A DNA stretch of 55,553 bases, taken from an uncultured Pelagibacteraceae bacterium (GTDB lineage Bacteria > Pseudomonadota > Alphaproteobacteria > Pelagibacterales > Pelagibacteraceae). The stretch lies in NCBI GenBank assembly GCA_902573835.1, contig CACGKZ010000005.1, forward strand, positions 16,001 to 71,553, read 5' to 3'. Below, one piece after another: positions 36,579 to 46,513 of the stretch (positions within the stretch are counted from its first letter, which is position 1; every line of letters begins with the position of its first letter). Both the position numbers and the translations under genes were made by a program. The notes under the pieces were generated by a model that searched no databases, was not told the origin of the DNA, and saw only the letters and a program-made list of their open reading frames with translations.

Positions 36579-37311
36579 ATATTTTACAAATAACTTTTCT
36601 GTCATCAATCTCTACAAAAAACCCTCCATTAAGTCTGAAATTGTAACACAAATGATTTATGGAGACGGTTTTTCATTATTAAAAAAAACAAAAAAATGGC
36701 TCAAGATAAAAATTAAAGAGGATAATTATAAAGGTTATATTTTGAACAAAAAATTTACACGTTATTCCATACCATCTCATAAAGTAGCTATTTTAAAAGC
36801 AAAAATTTATAAGTTTCCAAATAATCAAAATAAAATTGGCACATTGACTTTTGGTTCAAAAATTAAAGCTTTAGGGAAAAGAGCTAAATTTTTAAAATTT
36901 GAAAAGGGTTGGATAAAAAATAAAGATGTAAAACCTTTTCCGTATAAAGAAAAAAACCCATTTAAAAAAATTGGCATTTTTAAAAATATAAAATATAAAT
37001 GGGGAGGAAAATCCTTTAAAGGTATTGACTGTTCAGCGTTAGTGCAGGTTTTTTTAAATTTTAATAAAAGATATTGTCCAAGGGATGCTAAAGATCAGGT
37101 AAAATTTTTTAAGAAAAGTATTGATTTAAAAAAAATTAAAAAGAATGATCTTATTTTTTGGAAAGGTCACGTTGCAATCGCTCTTACAAAGAAAAAACTT
37201 ATTCATGCTTATGGGCCTATGAAAAAAACAGTTATAATGGGAATAAACCAGACAATTGAAAGAATTAAACTTACCGCTAATTTAAAAATAATTGGAATTA
37301 AAAGACCTTAA
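36571..37311 (+). CDS. NlpC/P60 (C40) peptidase with N-terminal SH3-like domains
   Basis: The 246-residue protein lacks a signal peptide. Two SH3-like segments (about residues 10-60 and 65-122) are followed by an NlpC/P60 catalytic domain with YKWGGKSFKGIDCSALVQ (nucleophile C154) and KGHVAIAL (histidine near 200). This layout matches cytoplasmic gamma-D-glutamyl-diamino acid peptidases that trim recycled muropeptides. The eight-base overlap with the AmpG-like gene fits that function. The product site is inferred. Confidence 0.87.
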   Translation: MTKYFTNNFSVINLYKKPSIKSEIVTQMIYGDGFSLLKKTKKWLKIKIKEDNYKGYILNKKFTRYSIPSHKVAILKAKIYKFPNNQNKIGTLTFGSKIKALGKRAKFLKFEKGWIKNKDVKPFPYKEKNPFKKIGIFKNIKYKWGGKSFKGIDCSALVQVFLNFNKRYCPRDAKDQVKFFKKSIDLKKIKKNDLIFWKGHVAIALTKKKLIHAYGPMKKTVIMGINQTIERIKLTANLKIIGIKRP

Positions 37312-37348
37312 AAAGCAAAGGCAGCCTTAGTCTCCCTCGGCTGCCCTT
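37310..37348 (-). terminator. Rho-independent terminator (minus-strand transcripts)
   Basis: On the minus strand, AAGGGCAGCC and GGCTGCCTTT form a 10-pair stem with one G-U pair around a 12-base loop, followed by GCTTTTT. The T tract faces the minus direction, so it should stop transcripts coming from tRNA-Ser and the micro-ORF. On the plus strand the same stem lacks a T run. Its end overlaps the stop codon of the NlpC/P60 gene. Confidence 0.75.
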
Positions 37349-37386
37349 ATAAAAACTATAAAAGATTCGATTGAAAAATTTAAGAC

Positions 37387-37413
37387 TTTTTTTAGTTGAT
37401 TGTGGATAATGAG
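37387..37413. repeat. distal arms of two crossing inverted repeats
   Basis: TTTTTTTAGTTG at 37387-37398 is the exact reverse complement of 37494-37505. GGATAATGAG at 37404-37413 is the exact reverse complement of 37517-37526. In the minus-strand RNA the arms come in the order A, B, A', B', so the two helices would cross and form a pseudoknot or compete. Arm A includes the GG of the ribosome binding site and the start codon of the micro-ORF. The T-rich pair alone could occur by chance in this AT-rich DNA. Confidence 0.5.
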
Positions 37414-37464
37414 GTTGCAAAAAGCCTTATATAAAAAATAGCACTAATTTTTTATTAAGTTTTA

Positions 37465-37521
37465 TTATGAAGTTATTGCGTATAAAACAAAAACAACTAA
37501 AAAAATTTCAAATCCGCTCAT
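37465..37521 (-). CDS. candidate 18-residue hydrophobic micropeptide
   Basis: ATG 37521 to TAA 37465 encodes MSGFEIFLVVFVLYAITS. It is preceded by AAAAGGAGGATA, one of the strongest ribosome binding sites in the window, with a five-base spacing to the ATG. The peptide would be a single membrane-type helix. It lies between tRNA-Ser and a terminator on the same strand. It could be a true micropeptide or a translated regulatory leader. Its initiation region can pair with a segment at 37404-37413. Confidence 0.4.
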   Translation of the reverse strand: MSGFEIFLVVFVLYAITS

Positions 37522-37581
37522 TATCCTCCTTTTGATTCGTTTAATTTATCATAAAAATGTGGCAATTGAGATTGCTTAAAA

Positions 37582-37671
37582 TGGCGGAGAGAGAGGGATT
37601 CGAACCCTCGAAACGGTTTCCCGTTTACACGCTTTCCAAGCGTGCGCCTTCAACCACTCGGCCACCTCTCC
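37582..37671 (-). tRNA. tRNA-Ser (anticodon GGA)
   Basis: On the minus strand GGAGAGG pairs with TCTCTCC (one G-U), followed by discriminator G and encoded CCA. The anticodon stem CACGC/GCGTG holds loop TTGGAAA, giving anticodon GGA. A long class II variable arm (AAACGG/CCGTTT around GAAA) and the T arm GAGGG/CCCTC with TTCGAAT are all normal. Length is 90 bases. It starts two bases after the SGNH-hydrolase stop codon. Confidence 0.96.
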
Positions 37672-37673
37672 AT

Positions 37674-38825
37674 TTATTGTTTTATCAATCCATGTAAAGT
37701 TAAATTTTTAAAAATTTCCTCTGCGATTATCTTATTTCCATTTTCAATTAGATGTAGACCATCTTTTTGAAAAAAATCTTTTTTATTTTTTGCGTATAAC
37801 AATGGAGTTGGATCAACTACAATTATATTATTAGAATTAATTTCATCTAAATTCTTATTCATAATTGCATTTGTATAAATCCAAAATAGATCCACATTCG
37901 AAGGGTAATTTATTTCTGTATTATAGTTAATTAATTTTTCAATAATTTCCTCCTTAGAGAGTAAATTAATTTCAGCCTGTAAATTGGGATTAATAAAATA
38001 AGCTTGTTTTATTAATACAAGTTTTATACCTTTCTTTTCAGCATAACTATTGATTCTTAGAATTTGATCTTTATACCCATTTTGAAAATATTTTTTAGAG
38101 TGGAAATGTGTGGGATCAAAAGGACTTATAATCTTGTTTTCATTATCTAAAAGTAAGCTGACTGATTTATTATAAGCTAAATTAATAAATCTATAACTCA
38201 TTACTTCTAAAAACAAAAAGTTTTTAATCTCATATAACATTAATTGAAACTTGTTACTTATAATATCAGTTGCTACAGAACTTGTAATATAAGAATTATA
38301 CATTATGGAATTTCTATTACTTGTAAGCAAAACAATATTTGGGTTAAATTTTAAAACTTCGTTTACTAAAATTTTTTCTAAAAAATTTAATCCTTTCCCA
38401 GAAAATCCAAAGTTTAATACCTCACAATTTAATTGATTTTGATTTAATAAGTTTTCCAAGATTTTTGGGTAGGGACTTTCAGTTTCAACACCAGCAGTAG
38501 TTGAACCACCTAACGCAACCACCCTACAACCAGTTTTATTTTCTATATCAACTTCTTCACCTATGAATCCAAATTTGTTTACCTTGTATAAGATGTCATT
38601 ATAATAGTATTCGCCAGGCATGAGCATACCTGTTTTTTTACTATATTGAACATCGTACTTAATTGTTTTACCAGGAATATTCTTTTCTGTAAGAAATAAT
38701 CTTGCAAAGGGTCCGTAGTAATTAGATTTATGGAAAACAAAGAATAATGTAAAAATAATTTCTATTAAGAAAAATAAAAAAACATTAGATAGAATAAAAA
38801 AAAGAGTCTTTTTTAAATTGCTCAT
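37674..38825 (-). CDS. membrane-anchored SGNH/GDSL-type hydrolase
   Basis: The 383-residue protein has one N-terminal membrane helix (about 8-30), then an SGNH fold: [10 protein letters not shown] with nucleophile S108, the NFGFSGKG block, the TSNRNS block and the closing DGLHL (D355, H358). The catalytic domain is predicted to face the periplasm. Such enzymes often add or remove acyl groups on surface glycans. It follows a carbamoyltransferase by four bases and belongs to that cassette. The exact substrate is unknown. Confidence 0.8.
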   Translation of the reverse strand: MSNLKKTLFFILSNVFLFFLIEIIFTLFFVFHKSNYYGPFARLFLTEKNIPGKTIKYDVQYSKKTGMLMPGEYYYNDILYKVNKFGFIGEEVDIENKTGCRVVALGGSTTAGVETESPYPKILENLLNQNQLNCEVLNFGFSGKGLNFLEKILVNEVLKFNPNIVLLTSNRNSIMYNSYITSSVATDIISNKFQLMLYEIKNFLFLEVMSYRFINLAYNKSVSLLLDNENKIISPFDPTHFHSKKYFQNGYKDQILRINSYAEKKGIKLVLIKQAYFINPNLQAEINLLSKEEIIEKLINYNTEINYPSNVDLFWIYTNAIMNKNLDEINSNNIIVVDPTPLLYAKNKKDFFQKDGLHLIENGNKIIAEEIFKNLTLHGLIKQ

Positions 38826-38829
38826 CTAT

Positions 38830-40671
38830 TTAATCTAGTTCAATTTGACTTTTATAGTCTTTAAAAAGTTTTTTGTCTTGATCCTGTTTTTGTAAAATGA
38901 AGTTTTCACATACCAATATATCCAATTCTGTTCCCATAAAACATTTAAATGCATCTTCAACTGAACAGACTATTGGCTCACCTCTTATATTAAAAGATGT
39001 GTTTACAAGCACAGGACAATTTGTAAGTTTTTTGAATTTTTCCAATAAATCGTAATATCTTGGATTAGTTTCTTTGTGAACAGTTTGAATCCTTGCTGAA
39101 TAATCTACGTGAGTTACGGCTGGAATAGACGATCTTTTTAAATTAAGTCTATCTATACCGAATAATTTTTTATTATTTTCTGTCTCTTTTACTTGAATAT
39201 TTTCCTTCACATTTGCAACTAATAACATGTACGGGCTGTCACAATTTAATTCAAACCAATCATTTAAATCTTCTCTAAGTATTGAAGGTGCAAATGGTCT
39301 GAAACTCTCTCTAAATTTTATCTTCAAATTTAAATCTTTTTGCATTTTTTCAGACCTAGGGTCAGCAATAATAGAACGACAACCTAAAGCTCTTGGTCCA
39401 AACTCCATTCTTCCTTGAAACCAGCCCACAATTTTTCCATTATTTAGTTCATGCGCAATTTTTTCTGTAAGATTTTCGCTCTCAAATTTTATGAACTTTG
39501 CGCCTAATTCAGTTAAGCTTTTTTCAATTACTTTTTCCTCAAACTTAGGCCCTAGGTAAGAACCATTCATACTATCGTGAAGTTTATTGATAAGTCTAGG
39601 TTTCGATAATTCTTGATGCCAAAAAGCCATGGCTGCTCCCAAAGAACCTCCTGCATCACCAGAAGCAGGCTGTATCCAAACATTATCAAAAATTTTATCT
39701 TTTACAATTTTTCCATTAGCTACGCAGTTCAAAGCTACACCTCCAGCCAAACATAAATTTTTTATTTTTGTCTCTTTTTGGATATTTTTTACTAATTTTA
39801 AAACAATAATTTCAATTACATCTTGAATTGAAGATGCAATATCCATATGAAATTGCGTAAGTAATTCTTTTTTGGGATCTCTCACCTTTTGCCCAAATAA
39901 TTTTGAGAATTTGTCATTTGTCATGGTCAACCCTGTAGCAAAATTAAAATATTTCATGTTTAATCTAAATGACCCGTCTTCTTTAACATCAATCAACTCT
40001 TTTAAGATAATTTGGGTATACTTAGGATTTCCATACGGGGCTAGACCCATGACTTTATATTCACCGCTATTTACTTTAAAGCCTGTATAATATGTAAATG
40101 CAGAGTATAATAATCCTATCGAATGTGGAAAATAAATCTCTTTAATCATTGATATTTTATTATCTTTACCTATTGCTAGTGTGGATGTAGCCCATTCACC
40201 AACACCATCTAAAGTTAAAATAACCGCTTCGTTAAAAGGGGATGGATAATAAGCGCTAGCAGCATGACTAAAGTGATGTTCTGAAAAACTTATTTTTTCA
40301 ATATCATTAAATTTTTTATCATTTCTTTTTAGTTGATCAAAAATAAATTTTTTTTGAAAGAGCTTCTCTCTTAACCAAACAGGCATCGACATTAGAAACG
40401 ACGTAAATCCCTTAGGTGCAAAAGCTAAATATGTTTCAAGTAATCTTTCAAACTTTAAAAATGGCTTTTCATAAAATACTATCTGATCAATTTGACTTAA
40501 TTCCAAATTTGCCTCGTTCAATACATAATTGATAGAATTATATGGATAACTTGCATCATGTTTTTTTCTTGTAAATCTTTCCTCTTGAGCTGCAGCTACA
40601 ATTTTGCCGTCTAATAAAAGTGTTGCTGCACTATCGTGATAAAACGCAGATATGCCTAAAATTGATTTCAT
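38830..40671 (-). CDS. carbamoyltransferase (NodU/CmcH/TobZ family)
   Basis: From ATG 40671, with GGAGATAA upstream, the protein is 613 residues. It starts MKSILGISAFYHDSAATLL, with the family's metal-binding SEHHFSHAASAYYPSPF near residue 130, GVALNCVANGKI, and the C-terminal GRMEFGPRALGCRSI and CPVLVNTSFNIRGEPI motifs. Members use carbamoyl phosphate and ATP to carbamoylate hydroxyl groups on sugars or natural products. It is flanked by SGNH, DUF5989 and SxtJ genes, pointing to glycan or lipid decoration. A TTG start at 40689 is less likely. Confidence 0.93.
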   Translation of the reverse strand: MKSILGISAFYHDSAATLLLDGKIVAAAQEERFTRKKHDASYPYNSINYVLNEANLELSQIDQIVFYEKPFLKFERLLETYLAFAPKGFTSFLMSMPVWLREKLFQKKFIFDQLKRNDKKFNDIEKISFSEHHFSHAASAYYPSPFNEAVILTLDGVGEWATSTLAIGKDNKISMIKEIYFPHSIGLLYSAFTYYTGFKVNSGEYKVMGLAPYGNPKYTQIILKELIDVKEDGSFRLNMKYFNFATGLTMTNDKFSKLFGQKVRDPKKELLTQFHMDIASSIQDVIEIIVLKLVKNIQKETKIKNLCLAGGVALNCVANGKIVKDKIFDNVWIQPASGDAGGSLGAAMAFWHQELSKPRLINKLHDSMNGSYLGPKFEEKVIEKSLTELGAKFIKFESENLTEKIAHELNNGKIVGWFQGRMEFGPRALGCRSIIADPRSEKMQKDLNLKIKFRESFRPFAPSILREDLNDWFELNCDSPYMLLVANVKENIQVKETENNKKLFGIDRLNLKRSSIPAVTHVDYSARIQTVHKETNPRYYDLLEKFKKLTNCPVLVNTSFNIRGEPIVCSVEDAFKCFMGTELDILVCENFILQKQDQDKKLFKDYKSQIELD

Positions 40672-40708
40672 ATTTAATATTATCTCCAAACTTCAAAATA
40701 TTTACTTG

Positions 40709-40861
40709 CTAAAAAATTGTGTAAATAAATGGAGCTACTACTGATCCTTGGCTTAAAACAATTAATGCTCCAAATAATGCTAAAACTATGATTATAGGTA
40801 ATAACCAATATTTTTTTCTTTCTTTTAAAAAGGAGTAAAACTCTTTTAAGAAACTTAACAT
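40709..40861 (-). CDS. DUF5989-type small membrane protein (50 residues)
   Basis: ATG 40861 to TAG 40709 encodes a 50-residue protein starting MLSFLKEFYSFLKERKKYW, with one hydrophobic helix (LLPIIIVLALFGALIVL) and the tail SVVAPFIYTIF. This pattern matches the DUF5989 proteins that accompany carbamoyltransferases and SxtJ-like proteins. The ATG overlaps nothing but begins one base before the SxtJ stop, giving tight coupling. Its function is unknown; association with the carbamoyltransferase is by context. Confidence 0.85.
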   Translation of the reverse strand: MLSFLKEFYSFLKERKKYWLLPIIIVLALFGALIVLSQGSVVAPFIYTIF

Positions 40862-41239
40862 TTAAAATTGCCTTTTCATTGTATCTACGTTCTTAGTTCT
40901 TTTAAGCCAATAGGATTTATTTTTGTTATACTTAATATTTAGTAAATCTTTACCTAGGAGACGCATAAAAATTCCAATTGGAGTTATAATGATAAAATAA
41001 ATAAATCCCATTACTATAGGTGCTATCACCTTACCTAAGATTTCACCAAGCTTTATCCACCCATGTTTAAGTGGAGTAAGAATTTTAGAATTTATTAGAC
41101 CTAGTAAAAAAAATAATATCGATACAACCAATGCCCAAACTCTTATAGAACCAGAATCTATTACAGGCCAAACAGCTATTAATAAAAAAACAATAAAGAA
41201 AAGTATTCCAAAACTTTTATTGTTATCTTTTTTTTTCAT
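40862..41239 (-). CDS. SxtJ-family membrane protein
   Basis: The 125-residue protein has about three hydrophobic segments, an N-terminal FGILFFIVFLLIAVWPV, the LTPLKHGWIKLGEILGKVIAP segment and the tail RLLGKDLLNIKYN. These fit the SxtJ family first named from the saxitoxin cluster. It has no known activity. It is the first gene of the SxtJ-DUF5989-carbamoyltransferase-SGNH run and lies 56 bases downstream of a glycosyltransferase gene. Confidence 0.83.
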   Translation of the reverse strand: MKKKDNNKSFGILFFIVFLLIAVWPVIDSGSIRVWALVVSILFFLLGLINSKILTPLKHGWIKLGEILGKVIAPIVMGFIYFIIITPIGIFMRLLGKDLLNIKYNKNKSYWLKRTKNVDTMKRQF

Positions 41240-41295
41240 AATGGATTATTAACTAATACCCTTAATTATTTCAATTCTTTATTAAACTTTATTAT

Positions 41296-42309
41296 TTAAG
41301 ACATTATTTCTTCCATATTTTTTATGAAAGACTCATTGTTTGGAAGCTTATTTGATTTCATGCTATCTTGTATAGATCTATAGTTGCTAATTATATAATT
41401 TATTTTTTCTAAAAGATCATGAGAATTTCTATTTGATATAAATATTCCTTTTCTTCCATTTATTACGTGATCAATTTCTTTAAAGACAATTACAGGTCTT
41501 AATCTTGATAAGGACTCTAGAATTACCATTGGATAACCCTCTGTATAAGAAGGTAAAATTAAAATGTTATTTTGATCATAAAGACCAATTAATTTTTTTT
41601 TATCTTCAACAATTTTTATAATATTTACATTTTGTTGATTAATTACTTTTGCGTCTTCCTCACTTGCTCCAACTATAGTTAAATTTATTTCAGGTTGATT
41701 TTTAATTAAGTTTAATAAAGAAAAAATCCCTTTTTCTTTTTTAATTCTTCCTACATATATTAATTTTATCTTGTCAGTTGTAGGAACAATATGGTTTTCA
41801 TGCCATGATTGGTCAAGCTGTGAAGGTGAAACAACATACCCCTTTTTACCCATTAAAATGTGCTTTCTACAACTAACTAAAGTGGTAATTGTCACAGCAA
41901 TAATAAACATTAAATGATAAATAAATTTTCCGGTAGATCCTAAAATAATTTTATACTCATCATATCCATTACTTCTTAAATAAAGAAATGGTTTTTTTCC
42001 CAAAAATTTTAAAAGAATACTTGCTAGGAAAGTATAAGGCGTTAAAGAAATTAACAGAAACTTAGAATCATTATCTTTTGAAGATTTTATTACTTCATAA
42101 AGATAAGAAAAAATATTTGAGAAGACTCTAATATTTTCTAAGTTTATATTTTGACGTCTATTAATTTCACTTTTTCTAGCTATAATTTTTACTTTAAATT
42201 CTTTGTTTAAACCCTCTGGAGTAGTTTTCATGTCTAAATTATCACAGAAAAAAAATTCTTTTTTTTTAAAAATTTTTTCATTTGAGATCACATATAAAGT
42301 TTTTTTCAT
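41296..42309 (-). CDS. glycosyltransferase family 4-like protein
   Basis: The 337-residue protein has a GT-B C-terminal half with [19 protein letters not shown] and the donor-binding region [18 protein letters not shown], typical of GT4 enzymes. The N-terminal acceptor domain is more divergent. It probably transfers a sugar in surface-glycan assembly; the specific donor and acceptor are not visible. It overlaps the lepA stop as ATGA and precedes the SxtJ/carbamoyltransferase cassette. Confidence 0.85.
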   Translation of the reverse strand: MKKTLYVISNEKIFKKKEFFFCDNLDMKTTPEGLNKEFKVKIIARKSEINRRQNINLENIRVFSNIFSYLYEVIKSSKDNDSKFLLISLTPYTFLASILLKFLGKKPFLYLRSNGYDEYKIILGSTGKFIYHLMFIIAVTITTLVSCRKHILMGKKGYVVSPSQLDQSWHENHIVPTTDKIKLIYVGRIKKEKGIFSLLNLIKNQPEINLTIVGASEEDAKVINQQNVNIIKIVEDKKKLIGLYDQNNILILPSYTEGYPMVILESLSRLRPVIVFKEIDHVINGRKGIFISNRNSHDLLEKINYIISNYRSIQDSMKSNKLPNNESFIKNMEEIMS

Positions 42310-44114
42310 GTTTCCTTATTAATTTTTAGAACACCTATAAATGCCTCTTGAGGAATTTCAACTTTACCAAATTGTTTGGATCTTGCTTTACCTTTTTTTT
42401 GTTTTTCTAATAATTTTCTTTTTCTGTCCATAGCTCCTCCACCATGGATTTTTGTTAGAACGTCTTTTTTAAATCCTTTGATAGATTCTCTTGCTATTAT
42501 TTTACCTCCAATAGCTGCTTGCACAGGTATCATAAAATTATGTCTTGGTATTAGATCTTTTAATTTTTCACAAACCTGACGACCTGTTTTTTGTGCAAAT
42601 TCTTTATGTATAATCATTGCTAAAGCATCTACGGGTTCTCCATTTACAAGTATTCCTAGCTTAACTAATGCTCCCTCTCTGTATCCAGATATTTCATAAT
42701 CAAAGCTAGCATATCCGCTCGACACTGATTTTAATCTGTCATTAAAATCAAAAACTACTTCGTTCAACGGAAGGTCATATGATAAAACTGCTCTCTTTCC
42801 AGAGTAACTTAAATTAGTTTGTATACCTCTCTTATCTTGGCATATTTTTATTATTGATCCTAAATATTCATCTGGAGTTATAATTGTAGATTTAATCCAT
42901 GGTTCTTCAATCTTTTCTATCTGGGAAGGATCAGGCATATTAGTGGGATTTTGTAAGTCAATAATTTCACCTTTTTGTTTATGTACTTTATAAATTACAC
43001 CAGGAGTTGTTGTAATCAAATTAACGTCGAATTCTCTCTCTAATCTTTCAGTGATAATTTCAAGATGAAGTAAGCCTAAAAACCCACATCTAAAACCAAG
43101 TCCAAGCGCACTTGAGGACTCTGGCTCAAAAGAAAAGCTTGCATCATTAAGCTTGAGTTTTGCCAAACCATCTTTAAGTTTTTGAAACTCTGAGCTGTCT
43201 ACAGGAAAAAGCCCGCAGAAAACAACTGGTTTGCTTGGTTTAAAGCCTGGTAGAGGGTTAATAATCGGGTTTAAAGCATCACATATCGTATCGCCCACTT
43301 TTGTTTCTGATAGTGATTTTATACCTGTAATTATAAATCCAATTTCACCTGAATTTAATTCATTAATATCTACAGGTTTAGGAGTAAAAACACCTACTTT
43401 TTCAATAATATATTCTTTGTTATTTGAAAGTAGTTTTATTTTCATGTTTTTTTTAATTTTGCCATCGATAACTCTTACTAAAATTACTACTCCTAAGTAA
43501 CTGTCATACCAACTATCTACCAACAAACATTTTAGTTTTTCGTCTTTTTTTCCTTTAGGAGATGGAAGATTATTAATTATTGCTTCAAGAATGTCGTCTA
43601 TGCCCTCACCAGTTTTTCCTGAGCAAGGAATAGCATTAGAAGTATCGATTCCAACAACATCTTCGATTTCCTTTTTTGTTTTTTCAATATCTGAAGCTGG
43701 TAAGTCAATTTTGTTTAAAATTGGAATTACTTCATGATTTATTTCTAGGGCTTGGTAAACATTAGCAAGAGTTTGAGCCTCAACTCCTTGTGTACTATCA
43801 ACTATTAATAAAGATCCTTCACAAGCAGAGAGAGAACGGCTAACTTCATAACCAAAGTCGACGTGTCCAGGTGTATCAATTATATTCAACGTATATTCTT
43901 TTCCATCTTTTGACTTGTATTTTAATTTTACTGTTTGAGCTTTAATTGTAATTCCTCTCTCTCTTTCAATATCCATTGAATCGAGAACTTGTTGTTTCAT
44001 TTCGCGATCTGTTAAACCACCACATTTGTGGATTATTCTATCCGCAATAGTTGATTTGCCATGATCAATATGCGCAATTATTGAAAAATTACGAATTCTA
44101 TCTATGTCTGACAT
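42306..44114 (-). CDS. lepA: elongation factor 4 (LepA)
   Basis: The 602-residue GTPase has G1 [10 protein letters not shown]2 [13 protein letters not shown]3 DTPGHVDF and G4 NKID. It also has the LepA-specific C-terminal domain with the [21 protein letters not shown] tail. It acts on the ribosome, promoting initiation or back-translocation. It overlaps pheT by one base (TAATG) and the glycosyltransferase by four. Confidence 0.97.
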   Translation of the reverse strand: MSDIDRIRNFSIIAHIDHGKSTIADRIIHKCGGLTDREMKQQVLDSMDIERERGITIKAQTVKLKYKSKDGKEYTLNIIDTPGHVDFGYEVSRSLSACEGSLLIVDSTQGVEAQTLANVYQALEINHEVIPILNKIDLPASDIEKTKKEIEDVVGIDTSNAIPCSGKTGEGIDDILEAIINNLPSPKGKKDEKLKCLLVDSWYDSYLGVVILVRVIDGKIKKNMKIKLLSNNKEYIIEKVGVFTPKPVDINELNSGEIGFIITGIKSLSETKVGDTICDALNPIINPLPGFKPSKPVVFCGLFPVDSSEFQKLKDGLAKLKLNDASFSFEPESSSALGLGFRCGFLGLLHLEIITERLEREFDVNLITTTPGVIYKVHKQKGEIIDLQNPTNMPDPSQIEKIEEPWIKSTIITPDEYLGSIIKICQDKRGIQTNLSYSGKRAVLSYDLPLNEVVFDFNDRLKSVSSGYASFDYEISGYREGALVKLGILVNGEPVDALAMIIHKEFAQKTGRQVCEKLKDLIPRHNFMIPVQAAIGGKIIARESIKGFKKDVLTKIHGGGAMDRKRKLLEKQKKGKARSKQFGKVEIPQEAFIGVLKINKET

Positions 44115-46513
44115 TATGATCTGATATTCCCGCCAGTTTTATTTTCTACTTCTTTTATGATTTTTTCACTAATTTGATTTAAGTCATTATCAGAAAGCGT
44201 CCTGTCCTCAGCTTGTAATGAAACATTAATTGCTATAGATTTTTTATCAGGTGGTAAATTTCCACCTTCAAAAACATCAAATATGTTTACTGATCTAATG
44301 TTTCTATCTAAATCTTTGATAACCTTATTCAACCTACCTACTTGATAATTTTTATCAATTACAAAAGCAAAATCTCTCTCAGATATTTGGAAGTCAGAGA
44401 ATTTAAAGTTTTCTTTTAAGACTCTCAGCTTTTTATTTGGCTTAGGAATATTATCTAAAAAAATTTCAAATCCATAAATATTTTTTTCTTTGTAATCTAA
44501 TTTAGAAATAATTGATGGATGAATTTCTCCAAATTGAGCAAGCAATATACCATTATTTGTTTTGAAGTTCACTGAACCTGATCTTCCAGGGTGGTAGCAA
44601 TTTTTCGATTTATCGCTAATTGTCAAATTATCTTCATCTATTCCCATTTCAATTAAAGTTTTTATTACATCCGTTTTCATATCAAAAATATCTACATTTC
44701 TAGTTCTTTCAGACCAACTTTTTTTATTTATTTGTCCAGATTTAACTGCTCCTATTACAGTTTGCTGTTCCCCAGGTTTTTTTCCATAAAAAACTGGTCC
44801 TATTTCAAATAAAGAAATATCTTGAAAACCTCTGTCATGGTTTTTCTTTAAATAAAAAAGTAAATTTGAAAATATCGATTTTCTTAATACATTTAAATCG
44901 TTAGAAATTGGATTAATTATAGAAATTGAATCCTTGCTGTCGTTAATTAAATTGTCGATTTTTTGATCTGTAAATGACCAAGTAACAGCTTCGTAATAGC
45001 CTTTGTTGGAGATAGATCTTTGACCAAGGTGAAATAATTTCTGTTGGAAGTTAAGTGTTTCTTTATTTCTAATTTTTTCAGGTTCTATAAGATTAATCTT
45101 ATCAAATCCCTTTATTCTAATTAGTTCCTCTATTAAATCTATTTCCTGATTTACGTCTGGTCGCCATGTTGGAACAAGAACTTTAAGAATTTTTTTTCCA
45201 GATTTAGTTGAAAACCCAAGAGAATTTAATATTTTTTTTATTTCACTCTCTGTTATTGCAAAACCTATTATTTTTTTAAATTTTTCTACCTCAAGATCAA
45301 TCAATTTATTTTTATACTCTTTTTTTCCTGTAATATTGAACTTACTTGCCTCACCCCCGCAGATTTTTAAAATTAAATCAGTTGCGATTTTCAAGCCATC
45401 AATCATTGAATTAGGATCTATTCCTCTCTCAAACCTATATTTTGCATCAGTTTCGAGACCTAGCTGTTTTGAAGTTTTTCTTATTGATGATGGAAGAAAA
45501 TAAGCTGACTCTAATAAAATATTTTGCGTGTCTATTTCTGTTCCAGATCTTGTTCCGCCAATAACACCTCCTAAACCAAGAACACCACTTTTATCAGCTA
45601 TAACACACATATCTTTTTGAAGAGTATATTTTTTATCATCAAGAGCTGTAAAACTTTCACCCTTTTTAGAGTTTCTAACAATAATTTCTTTATTAATCTT
45701 ATCAGCATCATAAGCGTGTAAAGGCCTATTTAAATCAAACATAACGTAATTTGTAATATCTACTACTGCTGAAATAGGTTTCAGACCTAAAGAATTAATC
45801 TTATCTTTTAACCACTTAGGACTTTCTTGATTTTTTATTCCTGTAATTAAACAACTGCCAAATGCAAGGCAGCCCTGATTTTTATCTTTAGTTATTGAAA
45901 TTTTGATTTTCTGACTTTTTTTTTGATTAATCTTACTTTTTTTAAGATCTAATAATTTTCCTAACCCAGCAGCTGCTAAATCTCGAGCTATTCCTCTAAT
46001 TCCTAAACAATCAGGGCGATTAGGTGTTATGGATAAATCAATAACTTTTTCACTAGAGCTTTTAAAAAAACTTTTACCAATTTTGTCAGACATATTTTTG
46101 AGCTCTATAATCCCAGCACTATCCTCTGATAAATTAAGTTCACTCTCAGAACAAAGCATCCCTTTGGACTCTACTCCTCTAATTTTAGCTATTTTTAATT
46201 TCATTTTTGATTTTGGTATTGTAGCTCCAGGAGGAGCATAAACTGTAACCAAACCATCTCTTGCATTATCTGCGCCACAGACAACTTTAACAACAGAAGA
46301 TCCACCTGTAGTCACATCACAAAGCTTTAACTTATCAGCATTAGGGTGCTTTTCGGTTTTTAATATTTTAGCAATCTTGAATTCTGACAATTTACCAGAG
46401 CCTTCTTTAATATCTTCAACTTCTAATCCAATATTTGTTAATTTTTCAATTATTTCATTTATGCTAGCTTTAGTATTTAAATGATTTTTTAACCAAGACA
46501 ATGTTAGGATCAT
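44114..46513 (-). CDS. pheT: phenylalanine--tRNA ligase beta subunit
   Basis: The 799-residue protein has the N-terminal tRNA-binding domain (about 40-150, including [11 protein letters not shown]), the B3/B4 editing domain with [21 protein letters not shown]5, the catalytic-like core, and the C-terminal FDX-ACB domain ([16 protein letters not shown]). It assembles with PheS as an alpha2-beta2 enzyme that charges tRNA-Phe. The only tRNA-Phe visible here is the unusual one at 7.9 kb. It overlaps pheS as ATGA. Confidence 0.97.
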   Translation of the reverse strand: MILTLSWLKNHLNTKASINEIIEKLTNIGLEVEDIKEGSGKLSEFKIAKILKTEKHPNADKLKLCDVTTGGSSVVKVVCGADNARDGLVTVYAPPGATIPKSKMKLKIAKIRGVESKGMLCSESELNLSEDSAGIIELKNMSDKIGKSFFKSSSEKVIDLSITPNRPDCLGIRGIARDLAAAGLGKLLDLKKSKINQKKSQKIKISITKDKNQGCLAFGSCLITGIKNQESPKWLKDKINSLGLKPISAVVDITNYVMFDLNRPLHAYDADKINKEIIVRNSKKGESFTALDDKKYTLQKDMCVIADKSGVLGLGGVIGGTRSGTEIDTQNILLESAYFLPSSIRKTSKQLGLETDAKYRFERGIDPNSMIDGLKIATDLILKICGGEASKFNITGKKEYKNKLIDLEVEKFKKIIGFAITESEIKKILNSLGFSTKSGKKILKVLVPTWRPDVNQEIDLIEELIRIKGFDKINLIEPEKIRNKETLNFQQKLFHLGQRSISNKGYYEAVTWSFTDQKIDNLINDSKDSISIINPISNDLNVLRKSIFSNLLFYLKKNHDRGFQDISLFEIGPVFYGKKPGEQQTVIGAVKSGQINKKSWSERTRNVDIFDMKTDVIKTLIEMGIDEDNLTISDKSKNCYHPGRSGSVNFKTNNGILLAQFGEIHPSIISKLDYKEKNIYGFEIFLDNIPKPNKKLRVLKENFKFSDFQISERDFAFVIDKNYQVGRLNKVIKDLDRNIRSVNIFDVFEGGNLPPDKKSIAINVSLQAEDRTLSDNDLNQISEKIIKEVENKTGGNIRS

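Noticed and set aside
37407-37442. 10-codon plus-strand ORF beginning within GGATAATGAG
   Set aside because: It is very short and lysine-rich, with no upstream ribosome binding site. The sequence is better explained as the complement of the micro-ORF start on the other strand.
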